The position numbers and the translations under genes were made by a program. From assembly GCA_964437215.1 (NCBI GenBank), contig CAYTFZ010000013.1, positions 1 through 38,743 on the forward strand: a stretch of 38,743 nucleotides of DNA. The letters are read 5' to 3'. The notes beneath the pieces were generated by a model, which saw only the letters and a program-made list of their open reading frames with translations, did not search any database and was not told the origin of the DNA. Numbering within the stretch: the stretch's first letter is position 1; each line of letters opens with the position of its first letter. The stretch is from JAAYAN01 sp964437215. GTDB lineage: Bacteria > Bacteroidota > Ignavibacteria > Ignavibacteriales > Melioribacteraceae. Shown in pieces: positions 7,448 to 16,308 of the stretch.

Positions 7448-8557
7448 TCACTCTATCACCGAATTCTTTACTTCAATCCGGGTAGTTTCGTGCATAGATA
7501 TTCCAGGTAATGGATACCATGAGCCGCCTTTATTGTTTTGTATAACAGAGTTTTCTATTACAATATTTCCGGATAAATCATTGGTTACAAAAAACACAGC
7601 CGAACCGTGAGCGTTAACTTCATTCTTCTCAATTAAAGTGCCTAATATTTTCAGCGTCATTGTGTTGCCGTCATTATAAATTGCACCGCCGCTGCCGCCG
7701 CCCGGTGTGCCTGCCTGCGCTGGATTTGCCCCGTTCCCGATTGCTTTGTTATGCGAGAAAAGGCAATTTATAATAGTCCACGAAACTCCGATGCTGCTTA
7801 TACCGCCGCCGTTTGAACCAGTGTTGCCGTAACCTTCTTTTCCGCCGAATGTGGTATTTACAACATAAACAGGCAGATTATTATACTGACTGAAAACTCT
7901 TACTGCAGCTCCGCCTACATCAGGTCCAACTGAAGCGCAAACATTATTGAAAAATCTGCAATTAACAATTTTAACTCTTCCGCCGCGCACCCAAATTGCG
8001 CCGCCGCCATCAAATTCTTTTTCATTTTTTGAGTTACCGTCAATAAAAGTCAAGTTTTGTATAGTCAATCTCGGGCTGTCCTGATTCTGGCAGTGTGAAG
8101 TTGTCCAAACCTGATTTTTATCGCAGGTATTCATATATAAAATACGGGTTGCTCCCCCGCCGCTTAATGTTACAAGTCCGCCGCCATCAATAACAATATC
8201 GGGCTTTTTATCATTAAATATTTTTGCCGGTCGGTTTAAGGTTATTGTTACGGGCTGCCCTCCTGTATTAAAAACTATTACGCCACCTTGAGCAACGGCA
8301 TTTATAAAATCCTCGGCAGTGCAGCTTTCAGGTGTTCCGGTTCCAATTATGTGATCGGGTTTGGAAATATCTGCAAGTCCGGCAGAAATTGGAATCGGAT
8401 ATTTCCCATCGGGATTACCGGCAGGCGGACCGTCCAGAGGATTTGTAAGCGGATTAAAAACTTCAATTGTTTCCTCAGGCTCAACTGATTTGTTCCCATC
8501 GTTGCAAGATCCGATAATTGTGATAATAGAAAAAAATATGATAAACTTTTTTAACAT
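7448..8557 (-). CDS. Right-handed parallel beta-helix lipoprotein, function unknown
   Basis: The product is 369 residues with a lipoprotein signal peptide ending IIGSC. After a proline- and glycine-rich linker, the rest is a run of short beta-helix rungs rich in GG and Asn, such as VIDGGGLVTLSGGG, LTIQNLTFIDGN, VKIVNCRFFNN, WTIINCLFSHN and GGAIYNDGN. This pattern is seen in polymorphic-outer-membrane-repeat and pectate-lyase-like folds. No lyase catalytic signature was recognised, so an adhesive or carbohydrate-contacting surface role is as likely as enzymatic activity. It has no T9SS sorting domain. It faces the histidine kinase gene across a 100-N gap, so promoter sequence is missing. The gene stops 91 nt upstream of the mazEF region. 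Confidence 0.65.
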   Translation of the reverse strand: MLKKFIIFFSIITIIGSCNDGNKSVEPEETIEVFNPLTNPLDGPPAGNPDGKYPIPISAGLADISKPDHIIGTGTPESCTAEDFINAVAQGGVIVFNTGGQPVTITLNRPAKIFNDKKPDIVIDGGGLVTLSGGGATRILYMNTCDKNQVWTTSHCQNQDSPRLTIQNLTFIDGNSKNEKEFDGGGAIWVRGGRVKIVNCRFFNNVCASVGPDVGGAAVRVFSQYNNLPVYVVNTTFGGKEGYGNTGSNGGGISSIGVSWTIINCLFSHNKAIGNGANPAQAGTPGGGSGGAIYNDGNTMTLKILGTLIEKNEVNAHGSAVFFVTNDLSGNIVIENSVIQNNKGGSWYPLPGISMHETTRIEVKNSVIE

Positions 8558-8594
8558 TTTCCCAGCAAAGTTAAACCTTTTAAATTTACTATTT

Positions 8595-8694
8595 NNNNNN
8601 NNNNNNNNNNNNNNNNNNNNNNNNNNNNNNNNNNNNNNNNNNNNNNNNNNNNNNNNNNNNNNNNNNNNNNNNNNNNNNNNNNNNNNNNNNNNNN
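8595..8694. other. Assembly gap (100 N)
   Basis: A run of exactly 100 N that removes the 5' end of the histidine kinase gene and the divergent promoter region of the beta-helix lipoprotein. The flanks share no visible overlap. Confidence 0.97.
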
Positions 8695-9938
8695 TAGGAT
8701 TACTTGCTCTTTTTTTCTACAATAAGCGTTCTAACAATTACGATATTTCTATAAATGAACAAAACAAAGAGTTAGAAAAAAGGAATAAGGAACTGGAAAA
8801 TTATAAAAATAACCTTGAATCAATTGTTAAGGAAAGAACTGAAGAGCTTCGCATTCAGAATATTTTTCTGCGCACATTAATAAATACTATTCCTCATCCT
8901 GTATTTGTTAAAAGCACAAGCGGACACTTCACTGATGTCAACAAAGCCTTCGAAGATTATTTCGGATTCGGGAAAGATGAAATCATCGGGAAAAATGCCG
9001 AAAATATATTCAAAAAAGAAATTAAGCAGAAAGCAGATATAATTGATAAAGACCTTTTAGAAAATACAGGCAAAATAGTATATGAAACCTCAATGGAAGA
9101 CAGAAACGGTATAATTAGGTATATGCTGGTTTATAAAACAGCTTACGGAGAGGATACTAGTAATCCGGAAGGGATAGTTGGGCTTACAATAGATATTACC
9201 GATCAGAAAAATCTGCAACAAAAAATGCATGCAGCATTAGAGCAGGAAAAACAGCTTAACGAAATGAAAAATAGTTTTATTTCGCTTGTATCTCACGAAT
9301 TCCGGACTCCGCTTACATCGATATTGTCTTCTACAGATCTACTTGAGCTATACGGACGAAACTGGGATGAAGAAAGATATCTGCAATATATAAACTCAAT
9401 TCAAATTTCTGTGTTAGAAATGGTTGAAATGCTTAACGATATTATTACACTAAGCAGAGGCGACAGGGGCAAATTATCGCTTAATCCAATTAAATTTAAC
9501 TTAAAAAAAGCAGTAACAGAACTTATTGAAAGAGAAAGATTAAACTGTAAAAACTCGCATCAAATCAATCTAATTTATGAAGCAAGTGATTTTGAAGTAA
9601 ACGCCGATTTAAAAATTATTAACCATATTTTAGATAACCTTTTATCAAATGCAATCAAGTTCAGCCCTGCCGGCAAAGATATTTTGTTAAAAGTAAATAT
9701 TGATCAAGAATTCATTTATTTTGAAGTGCAAGATGAAGGAATGGGAATACCTGAAGAAGAAATTAAACATATTTTTGAACCTTTTTACCGGACTAAAAAT
9801 GCTTCTGATATTACCGGTTCTGGATTAGGACTATCGATATGCAGACAGTTCGTTCAAGTCCATAAGGGAGATATAAAAGTTAAATCGGAATCAGGCAAAG
9901 GAACAATATTTTATGTTAAACTTGCCATAGCAGATTAG
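8695..9938 (+). CDS. PAS-domain sensor histidine kinase, 5' end lost in the gap
   Basis: This is a membrane-linked hybrid-less sensor kinase. The visible part begins inside a hydrophobic segment (GLLALFFYNKR), followed by a coiled coil rich in Glu and Lys that links to a PAS domain (IPHPVFVKSTSGHFTDVNKAFEDYFG through GIVGLTIDITDQKNL). The kinase core has an H-box SHEFRTPLTSI, an N-box DNLLSNAIKFSP, a G1 box DEGMGIP, FEPFYR (F-box), and a G2 box GSGLGLSI. It therefore autophosphorylates on the H-box His and would pass phosphate to a response regulator that is not adjacent. The missing N-terminus probably holds a sensor and at least one more membrane helix. The reading frame enters directly from the N run, so the true start is unknown. 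Confidence 0.88.
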
Positions 9939-9942
9939 CACT

Positions 9943-9970
9943 CCGGGTCTGATAAAACATCCAGACCCGG
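9943..9970. terminator. Hairpin between convergent kinase and GlsB/YmgE genes
   Basis: CCGGGTCTG (9943-9951) pairs with CAGACCCGG (9962-9970), extended by a wobble pair, around a 10-nt loop. It lies 4 nt after the kinase stop and 11 nt from the end of the convergent small gene. No good T-run follows on either strand, so termination is plausible but not certain. Confidence 0.5.
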
Positions 9971-9981
9971 GTGTTAAAATA

Positions 9982-10236
9982 TTATGCAGCACTTTTCTTT
10001 TTAAATATTCTGTAAATTGATAGAAGAATTATGGCTCCTATTGTTGCTCCTATAAATCCTGCAGTTTCACCTTGTTCGTAAATCCCTATAAATTTTCCTA
10101 AAAAAGTAAATATAACTGAACCGGCAATTCCAATAAGAATTGTAATAATAATTCCTCCCGGATCTTTACCCGGCATAATAAATTTTGCCAAAGCTCCGGC
10201 AATTAAGCCTATTATAATTGTCCATATAATTGACAT
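9982..10236 (-). CDS. GlsB/YeaQ/YmgE-family stress membrane protein
   Basis: This 84-residue inner-membrane protein has three hydrophobic segments: IIWTIIIGLIAGALAKFIM, IIITILIGIAGSVIFTFLG and AGFIGATIGAIILLSIYRIF. The glycine-rich GLIAGALAK and PGKDPGG region is typical of the family once called transglycosylase-associated proteins. Family members are induced by general or envelope stress; their biochemical activity is not known. It is the last gene of a four-gene cluster on this strand, 30 nt after the DUF4126 gene, which supports a shared stress regulon. Confidence 0.88.
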   Translation of the reverse strand: MSIIWTIIIGLIAGALAKFIMPGKDPGGIIITILIGIAGSVIFTFLGKFIGIYEQGETAGFIGATIGAIILLSIYRIFKKKSAA

Positions 10237-10266
10237 TTTTAAACCTCATAATTATAAATAAGTTAT

Positions 10267-10830
10267 TTAGTTTTGCTTAAGTTTGCGGAATAAGAAACGC
10301 GCACTAAAAAACACAAGAAACACTACAATTGCAAAAGCAATTACAGGAACAAGTAATGCTATTACCGCCAGCAATACCGAACTGCCCAGCTCAATGGACG
10401 ACACAGCAGGATTTCCAATACCTGCTGTAGTTACAGAAGATGTTGCACGAACTATTCCAGTAAAAGACTGAATAGTTGCCGCAACTCCTCCTCCGGCAAT
10501 AATTGCAAGTGCCCATTTCAGCAAAGGTGAAATTCCTGTTATAACCGATGCAGTTAAAATTATTCCAGCAATTACGGCTATAGGCGAAGCAATTGTATCA
10601 AGTACGTTATCTACCCACGGAATGTAATAAGCAGCTATTTCCAAAACAGTAGCTACACCGAATGTAATTAATGCAGGATATGTGGCAATCCAGCTAAAGG
10701 AATCTGAAAGAGAAAGATATCCCGTTAGTGAAGCAATACTTATCAGCAAAAACGGGATAAATATCCTGAATCCGCTGGAAGCGCTTAAACCAATTCCCAT
10801 CAAAACAGTAAGTATTATACTGTAATCCAT
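10267..10830 (-). CDS. DUF4126-family integral membrane protein
   Basis: The protein has 187 residues and is almost wholly hydrophobic, with about five or six membrane segments. The start MDYSIILTVLMGIGLSASSGFRIFIPFLLISIA and the WVDNVLDTIASPIAVIAGIIL segment match proteins annotated DUF4126, whose function is unknown. It sits between the LysM protein (5 nt away) and the GlsB/YmgE gene (30 nt away), so it is almost certainly co-transcribed with them. The company of stress-type envelope proteins suggests a membrane role under stress. That is inference from position only. Confidence 0.75.
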   Translation of the reverse strand: MDYSIILTVLMGIGLSASSGFRIFIPFLLISIASLTGYLSLSDSFSWIATYPALITFGVATVLEIAAYYIPWVDNVLDTIASPIAVIAGIILTASVITGISPLLKWALAIIAGGGVAATIQSFTGIVRATSSVTTAGIGNPAVSSIELGSSVLLAVIALLVPVIAFAIVVFLVFFSARFLFRKLKQN

Positions 10831-10835
10831 TTTTT

Positions 10836-11216
10836 TTATAGATTTGGAATTTTCAGTTTTTGCCCGACTTTTATCATATCAGGATTTGAAAGCTGATCTT
10901 TGTTAGCGTTAAAAATCTGCATATATTTATTTGCATCTTTATAATACAGCTTTGATATTTTACTTAAATTATCGCCGCTTACAACAGTATGAAAATGTAA
11001 ATAATCAGTATTTTTTACTTTAATATCGGCAACTAAGTCAGCTGGTTTATCTCCTGCAATTTCCTTTATTTTATCCCAAATTAAATTTTTCCCATATTGT
11101 GTTTCAGTTGTGCCTGATATTTTTAATTTCCCAGCGTCTTCTTTAATATCAATATTCTGCATATTTAATTCTTTAGCTAAAGAAACAACAGGACTATATT
11201 TTACTTGTAAAGACAT
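10836..11216 (-). CDS. BON-LysM domain protein (YgaU/Kbp-like)
   Basis: This 126-residue protein has two small domains. Residues about 10-70 form a BON-like module (LNMQNIDIKEDAGKLKISGTTE). Residues about 75-125 form a LysM module (HFHTVVSGDNLSKISKLYYKDANKYMQIF through PDMIKVGQKLKIP). The same order occurs in E. coli YgaU/Kbp, a cytoplasmic K+-binding protein linked to osmotic stress. No signal peptide is visible, which agrees with a Kbp-like cytoplasmic protein rather than a peptidoglycan binder. It follows the YidB-like gene by 20 nt, in what looks like a stress operon. Confidence 0.8.
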   Translation of the reverse strand: MSLQVKYSPVVSLAKELNMQNIDIKEDAGKLKISGTTETQYGKNLIWDKIKEIAGDKPADLVADIKVKNTDYLHFHTVVSGDNLSKISKLYYKDANKYMQIFNANKDQLSNPDMIKVGQKLKIPNL

Positions 11217-11236
11217 AAACCCTCCTTTAATATTTT

Positions 11237-11638
11237 TTATTTTTTTCCGAATAATCCGCCAAGTACTTCCATTCCCTGGCTTAAAATATCGCCTTGCGGA
11301 ATTTTCCCTTCGGGAGTAAGTTTATCTACCGCTTGCGGTAATAAATCTGAAAGCTGACTAAGTACATCATCAGAACTAAGTCCCAATTTTGAGGCAATAT
11401 TTTTAATCTGATCGCTGCCTAAAACGTTTTGAATTTGATTTGGTGAGATTGATGCATTTTTACCTGTTCCTACCCAGGACTCAAATACATCGCCCAAACC
11501 TTTTGCTGCAAACTGGCTTAAAAGTCCGTTTAATCCACCGCTTTGTTCGCCGAAAAGATTCATGACTACAGACATCAAATCATTTTGTTTTTGAGAATTG
11601 TTGCCAAAAGCTGAATTGATTGCACCTATTATGTCCAT
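11237..11638 (-). CDS. YidB-like (DUF937) protein
   Basis: The protein has 133 residues and no signal peptide. The opening is Gly- and Gln-rich (LMSVVMNLFGEQSGGLNGLLSQFAAKGLGDVFESWVGTG) and is followed by NQIQNVLGSDQIKNIASKLGLSSDDVLSQLSDLLPQAVDKLTPEG. This is characteristic of the YidB/DUF937 family, whose function is unknown. It is the first gene of the cluster with the LysM, DUF4126 and GlsB/YmgE genes, all closely spaced on this strand. No TAnnTTTG promoter was found upstream (11639-11828). A strong GGAGG-like site precedes the downstream LysM gene, consistent with one transcript. Confidence 0.82.
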   Translation of the reverse strand: MDIIGAINSAFGNNSQKQNDLMSVVMNLFGEQSGGLNGLLSQFAAKGLGDVFESWVGTGKNASISPNQIQNVLGSDQIKNIASKLGLSSDDVLSQLSDLLPQAVDKLTPEGKIPQGDILSQGMEVLGGLFGKK

Positions 11639-11828
11639 TTCATCACCTGTATATTTGTTGGTATTATATCGTCTTTTTTTTAATCAATAACATTAAGAAA
11701 TTCATTATCATAAAAAGCCACGCATATCAAAAAATATATTTCGGAAGGGATGTGGAATATTCTCTGCTTAACTTCCCTAAAAGAAAAAATAACAATTAAA
11801 GTAGGTAAAAATCAACACAATATTTTTT

Positions 11829-12439
11829 TTATATTTTTTTACTCTTTATAGTTCTGTATTTTTTTAAGAAGTATTCATATTCTTCTTTTATAAAATCCGA
11901 TCCGTATTTTCTTTCTAACCTTTTTACTGTAAAATGCGCCCAGGCAATATTCTGAAAATGATCGATAAAAAGAAGATTTATTATTGNNNNNNNNNNNNNN
12001 NNNNNNNNNNNNNNNNNNNNNNNNNNNNNNNNNNNNNNNNNNNNNNNNNNNNNNNNNNNNNNNNNNNNNNNNNNNNNNNNNNNNNNTCGGCAATAGACCT
12101 CAGCATAATTGTTGTGGAAACTGGTAATTCTATCGACAAAGCAGCTAGACCGAAAGCGCCGCCTAAAGCACCGCTTGCTCCCGATATTATTTTATGGAAT
12201 CTGTTCGAAGAAAACTTCCCCCTCTTATTCTTCATACTGTAAATGGAAATTTCCAAAGCTTTACGCAATGCCGCCTGTGTTATATCTCCAATCCGTTCAT
12301 TCCATTTTGCTGGTAAATAATTAAATGCTTTTTCAACAGGAGTGCCAATAAAATCGGTGATTTTTGCCGTCAAAGATGGATATTCTAGGATATCAACAGC
12401 TTTTTTAAGCGCTCTGTGATCTTCTTCTTTCAATTTCAT
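11829..12439 (-). CDS. EcsC-family protein interrupted by an assembly gap
   Basis: This EcsC-family protein is read as one gene across the 100-N run. The N-terminal part (12439 down to 12087) gives MKLKEEDHRALKKAVDIL and, before the gap, GALGGAFGLAALSIELPVSTTIMLRSIA, the conserved core of EcsC proteins. After the gap, a frame ending at 11829 gives INLLFIDHFQNIAWAHFTVKRLERKYG and a Lys/Glu-rich tail. This is the known C-terminal segment of the same family. EcsC was named from the Bacillus ecs transport locus; its function is unclear. Family members are about 240-260 residues. The two visible parts give about 170, so the gap hides more than 100 nt and its nominal length need not keep the frame. 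Confidence 0.8.
11987..12086. other. Assembly gap (100 N) inside the EcsC-family gene
   Basis: A run of exactly 100 N. The coding parts on both sides belong to one EcsC-type protein, which would need roughly 200-270 nt here to reach family length, so the placeholder probably understates the missing DNA. Confidence 0.95.
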
Positions 12440-12640
12440 ATTACTCGTATATTATTTGAGTAGCATAAAAATACTTAAAGCAATTCAATTTGGCAAATCA
12501 ATAATAGCCTTTTTTATAAGAAGATTATCATCAATTATATTTCTGAAATTTTAAATAGTACTTTTAACTGAATTTTTTTTTAGTTTTTATTTTTTTTTAA
12601 CAACCATAATTCAGGTTAAATTCAGCTGGTTTTCAAAACA

Positions 12641-13204
12641 TTACCAATTCCCGGTATAATTTTTCAAATAGTTAGTGGTTAATTTATAAGTTAATATTCC
12701 GGCAATAAATCCTAAAAACACCAACATATTGCCACCCGTAAATTGCGAATAAATAAAATACGGATTAAAATGATAACTGAAAGGTATATGTGATATTTTC
12801 CCGGTATTACTGATTAAATTACCAACACCAGCACCTAAATAACCCCAAAGAAGAAATTTTGAAACAGCAAATATTCCGCGAAATGTTTTAAAACTACTGT
12901 CAATTTGCTTTATTAAACCATAAATAACCGAAATAATATAAATCAGCCAGAAAGTTTCACTGTTTTTTATAAATTCCGGTAAAAGAAAATATCCGGAAAG
13001 AAAAACAATTAGACTTATTATAATCCTTAAATAAATTTGCGGATTTTCTATAGAAGTAACTTTCGAATCGAGATCGTTAAATATGCTTTCAGCAATTCCG
13101 GTTTCAGCGTTTATTTCAATTTTTTCTGAACCACAGGCAAAGCAATATTTTTCTTTTTCATCGGATTTTTCTCCGCAATTCGGGCAGACATTTGAAAATT
13201 TCAT
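12641..13204 (-). CDS. Zinc-ribbon membrane protein, function unknown
   Basis: The product has 187 residues. The N-terminus is a treble-cysteine zinc ribbon, VCPNCGEKSDEKEKYCFACGSEK (two C-x2-C knuckles), followed by a charged linker and about four hydrophobic segments: IYLRIIISLIVFLSGYFLL, FWLIYIISVIYGLI, SKFLLWGYLGAGVGNLI and GNMLVFLGFIAGILTYKL. This is a common layout for small membrane proteins of unknown role in Bacteroidota. It lies 35 nt downstream of the GH94 gene on the same strand, with GGTGAG before its ATG, so co-transcription is possible, but no functional link is evident. The 200 nt beyond its 3' end are AT-rich and empty. Confidence 0.6.
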   Translation of the reverse strand: MKFSNVCPNCGEKSDEKEKYCFACGSEKIEINAETGIAESIFNDLDSKVTSIENPQIYLRIIISLIVFLSGYFLLPEFIKNSETFWLIYIISVIYGLIKQIDSSFKTFRGIFAVSKFLLWGYLGAGVGNLISNTGKISHIPFSYHFNPYFIYSQFTGGNMLVFLGFIAGILTYKLTTNYLKNYTGNW

Positions 13205-13239
13205 ATACTCTCACCTATAACTAAAGGGTAATACAATCC

Positions 13240-15636
13240 TCACCCCATTATTACTTCAACTTTATTTTCATCTGTTAATTTTTCAACCGGAATAAGATTA
13301 TCACTAAGAAGTTCACCGTTAAGTTTAATTGAACTTACTCCTTTGCATACTCTGCTTGGATTTTTAACTAATATTTTCACATTCTTTCCCCTGAAACAGC
13401 GTACAGCGTTAAATCCTTTCCATCCTGAAGGAATACAAGGATCAATTCTTAACCCTTCAAACTCTGGTTTTATTCCTAAAATATATTGTGTTCCGCTGAA
13501 ATAAGACCAAGCTGCGGCACCAGTAAGCCACGAAGTTCTCGTATTTCCTGCCCTTGGCGAAAAAGTGCTGTATGTTGTCTGTCCCTGAACATAAGGTTCC
13601 ATCTGCCTGATTTCAGCGTGTTCGTTATATGCTGCCGGCATCGATGCGCGATAATACTCATATGCCCTGTTTCCGTTTCCTAATATACATTCAGCCATCA
13701 CTCCCCAACCCTGTGTATGATTAAAGATTCCGGCATTTTCTTTTATTCCCGGATTAAAAACTACAGCTCGCATAACATCAATTGATGTTTTATGAAATGG
13801 CGGTGCAGAAAGCATTAACCCGTATGGAGTTGCAAGTTTGTCCTTAACAGACTGCATTGCTTTTGCAGCTTGATCTTGAGATGCAGTTCCGCTGATTACC
13901 GACCAAACTTGTGTATTAAGATATACCTGCCCTTCGCAGTAATCTTTTGTGCCGTAAACTGTTCCGTCTTCTGTTATTGCCCAGATAAACCAGTTTCCAT
14001 CCCAGCAGGTCTTCTGTATAGATTCTTCAAGCTTAGTTCTGTGTTCATCAGCCCATTTTTTTTCTTCCGGTTTATCAAGTTTTTCTGCTAATTCGGCATA
14101 TACTTTTAATCCTAAACGTAACTGAAATGCTACAAATAAACTTTCGCCGTAATATCCGAGACGCAAACAATCATTCCAGTCGGCCGATAAACCGCAAGGC
14201 AGATTATTTTTGCCCATCCTTTCCAGATTAAATTCAAGCGCCCTGCGGAGATGCCCAAAAACCGAGGCTTTGCCTTTATCGGCATATGGAAGTATTTTTT
14301 CGTAAAAATTGATATCACCTGTTTCTCCAACATATGCTGGAACAGCATTAAAAAACCATAAACAGTCATCCGAGCGGTATTCTTCTGCCGGCGGTTCTTT
14401 TTCAAAACCAGGTTTATGTTCAAATGGTTTAATTACCGGAATTGCTCCGCCGTTCGAAAGCTGTCCGGTAAGCATCAGTTCTAATCTTTCTCTTGCATCT
14501 TCGGTAATTGCCGCTGTAACGCCTAATATATCCTGAACCGAATCGCGGAAACCAAGTCCGTCGCGTTCACCGTTATATACCAGACTTGCAGCGCGCGACC
14601 ACGCAAATGTAATAAGACAATTGTAAAGTCCCCATACATTTATTGTAGAATTAAATTCCGGATCTGGCGTTTCAACCATAAGACTTCCAAGTTTTGAATG
14701 CCAGTTTTCTTTCAACTTTTCAAATTCTTCATCTGCACGTTGCAGCGAACCGAATTCTTCAACAATTTTTTTGCCTTTTTTTCTTGCATCGCCTATTCCC
14801 AGCATTATCATAAATTCTTTCGTTTCACCCGGATTAAGAGAAATATTAGTTTGCAAAGTTCCGCAAGAATTATCCCCGAATACGTTGCTGTTTGTGCATT
14901 TACCATTTCGTACAGCTTCAGGATTATTATAACTGCCGTATGTTCCTAAAAAAGATTCTCGGCTTGTATCATAACCGTCAATAGTTGAACCGATTAATGC
15001 AACCCAAGTATGACTTGCCATATCATTTTCCAAATCGGCAATATCTTCTTCGGGAGTTAAATTATCCTGAATAGAAATCCTTAGCAATCCGTTTTCAAGC
15101 TTTCCCTGAATAATAAAAAGCGAATACTGTAGATTTACCTGGTCCTGAAATGTATCCCATTGATTAGTAAATTCGCAGTAAGAAAAAGCTGAAATATCCC
15201 TTTTCTCATTGCTATTGTTTGTTATTTTCATTTTCCAATATTCAAAATCCTGATTAAGAGGTACAAAATATGTTGTTTCGGATTTAATTCCTGCATATTC
15301 CGATTCAATAATTGTATAAGCCGTTCCGTGCCGGCAAATAGATTTATACTGATCGAGCGGTTTTCCCACAGGCTGCCACGAAGCCGACCAGAAATCACTT
15401 GATTTATTATCCCTCAGATAAAAATATCTTCCGGGCTGGTCCATAGGAATGCTGTTGAACCGAAGACGTAAAAATCTTCCGCGAGCACCGGATTTGTAAA
15501 AACCATATCCGCCTGCATTGTTTGTTATTATTGCTCCGTAGCGTGTTGATCCAAGGTAGTTGCTCCACGATTGAGGAGTATCAGGACGTTCTATTACATA
15601 CTCTTTATTTTTGTCATCAAAATATCCATACCTCAT
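13240..15636 (-). CDS. GH94 disaccharide phosphorylase (cellobiose or N,N'-diacetylchitobiose phosphorylase type)
   Basis: This cytoplasmic enzyme would split a beta-linked disaccharide with phosphate, giving alpha-glucose-1-phosphate (or the GlcNAc analogue) and a free sugar. It has 798 residues and no signal peptide. The opening MRYGYFDDKNKEYVIERPDT and SNYLGSTRYGAIITNNAGGYGFY is the GH94 N-terminal beta-sandwich. FRDSVQDILG, GLSADWNDCL (485-490, carrying the catalytic Asp), HTQGWGVMAE and SWLTGAAAW mark the helical-barrel active site. The length fits cellobiose and chitobiose phosphorylases (about 800-820). By overall look it is nearer chitobiose phosphorylase, but the substrate is not settled. 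The start is secure, with AAAGGAGG upstream (15645-15652 on the complement). Exported glycosidases further along could feed it. Confidence 0.88.
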   Translation of the reverse strand: MRYGYFDDKNKEYVIERPDTPQSWSNYLGSTRYGAIITNNAGGYGFYKSGARGRFLRLRFNSIPMDQPGRYFYLRDNKSSDFWSASWQPVGKPLDQYKSICRHGTAYTIIESEYAGIKSETTYFVPLNQDFEYWKMKITNNSNEKRDISAFSYCEFTNQWDTFQDQVNLQYSLFIIQGKLENGLLRISIQDNLTPEEDIADLENDMASHTWVALIGSTIDGYDTSRESFLGTYGSYNNPEAVRNGKCTNSNVFGDNSCGTLQTNISLNPGETKEFMIMLGIGDARKKGKKIVEEFGSLQRADEEFEKLKENWHSKLGSLMVETPDPEFNSTINVWGLYNCLITFAWSRAASLVYNGERDGLGFRDSVQDILGVTAAITEDARERLELMLTGQLSNGGAIPVIKPFEHKPGFEKEPPAEEYRSDDCLWFFNAVPAYVGETGDINFYEKILPYADKGKASVFGHLRRALEFNLERMGKNNLPCGLSADWNDCLRLGYYGESLFVAFQLRLGLKVYAELAEKLDKPEEKKWADEHRTKLEESIQKTCWDGNWFIWAITEDGTVYGTKDYCEGQVYLNTQVWSVISGTASQDQAAKAMQSVKDKLATPYGLMLSAPPFHKTSIDVMRAVVFNPGIKENAGIFNHTQGWGVMAECILGNGNRAYEYYRASMPAAYNEHAEIRQMEPYVQGQTTYSTFSPRAGNTRTSWLTGAAAWSYFSGTQYILGIKPEFEGLRIDPCIPSGWKGFNAVRCFRGKNVKILVKNPSRVCKGVSSIKLNGELLSDNLIPVEKLTDENKVEVIMG

Positions 15637-15819
15637 TAAGTTTTCCTCCTTTGGGATTTTTGATTTACCAGTTTTATTTATTAAATACCAAACGATTATA
15701 AAACGAATTGTTAATTTATGATTTTTATATAAATTTATAATATAATTATTAAGAGGAGTAAAAATATTAGCTGTCTATATAAAATAATAACACCAAGAGT
15801 AAGGAATGAAAAAAATGAA
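15637..15819. other. AT-rich intergenic stretch upstream of GH94
   Basis: This leader of the minus-strand GH94 gene is very AT-rich. It contains the GH94 ribosome-binding site (15645-15652) but no exact TAnnTTTG element. No gene or repeat was seen before the transposase remnant begins. Confidence 0.5.
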
Positions 15820-16225
15820 AAGAAGAAGTGCAATTGTTTCTTAACAAATCTGGATTATTCAGCAAAAATGATTTATTATATCTACAGAAACAGGGCTTAT
15901 TCAGAAAACCGGATTAAAGGACTGAAATATAATTCTGGGGCAGTTAGCTTTAACTCGCAAGACTTTTGGGCGATATAAGCAACGCTATATTTTGTAATGA
16001 TTGCTTATAATATCACGAGTTTATTCTGTCAGGCTATTTGGGAGCAGAAGTGCAGCATTTTCTGAAACTTTAAGGCACCAGGTTTTTGCAATCGACGGGT
16101 ATATGGTCAGAAAAGGAAATTACCGAATATTGAAACTCTCTCTTGCTATGAAAAGAAGAGAATGGTTTTCTGGTTTTTGGAGTTCAACCAAACTAATGGA
16201 CTGGCATTTTTTTGTCCCATCTTAA
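15820..16225 (+). pseudogene. Decayed C-terminal part of an IS1380-type transposase (copy 2)
   Basis: Translated across damage, the strand reads FLTNLDYSAKMIYYIYRNRAYSENRIKGLKY, then DFWAI, a stop, ATLYFVMIAYNITSLFCQAI, and in a shifted frame TLRHQVFAIDGYMVRK then LKLSLAMKRREWFSGFW. These are the C-terminal blocks of IS1380-family DDE transposases. Y-R-N-R-A-Y-S-E-N-R-I-K-G-L-K fits the Y-(2)-R-(3)-E-(6)-K signature around the last catalytic Glu. The damage seen is a TAA near 15976 and two apparent single-base losses, after ATT near 16045 and in the A-run near 16066. The N-terminal two-thirds and both IS ends are absent. It is related to the minus-strand fragment at 5584-5760. It lies between GH94 and the signalling island and fills most of the 672-nt gene-free stretch. 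Confidence 0.75.
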
Positions 16226-16308
16226 TTTTCTAATGGCGAATTTGGGTTTATTCTTTTCTATACCCAATAAAACATCTCCAGTTTAAACAAACCGATTAAA
16301 TTTTTTTT

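Noticed and set aside
11875..12093. A 72-codon minus-strand open frame running out of the gap.
   Set aside because: The neighbouring frame over the same bases gives the EcsC C-terminal motif, so this one is a shadow.
12442..12462. TACTC / GAGTA inverted repeat just upstream of the EcsC gene.
   Set aside because: Five-base arms in AT-rich DNA are expected by chance and nothing else supports a site.
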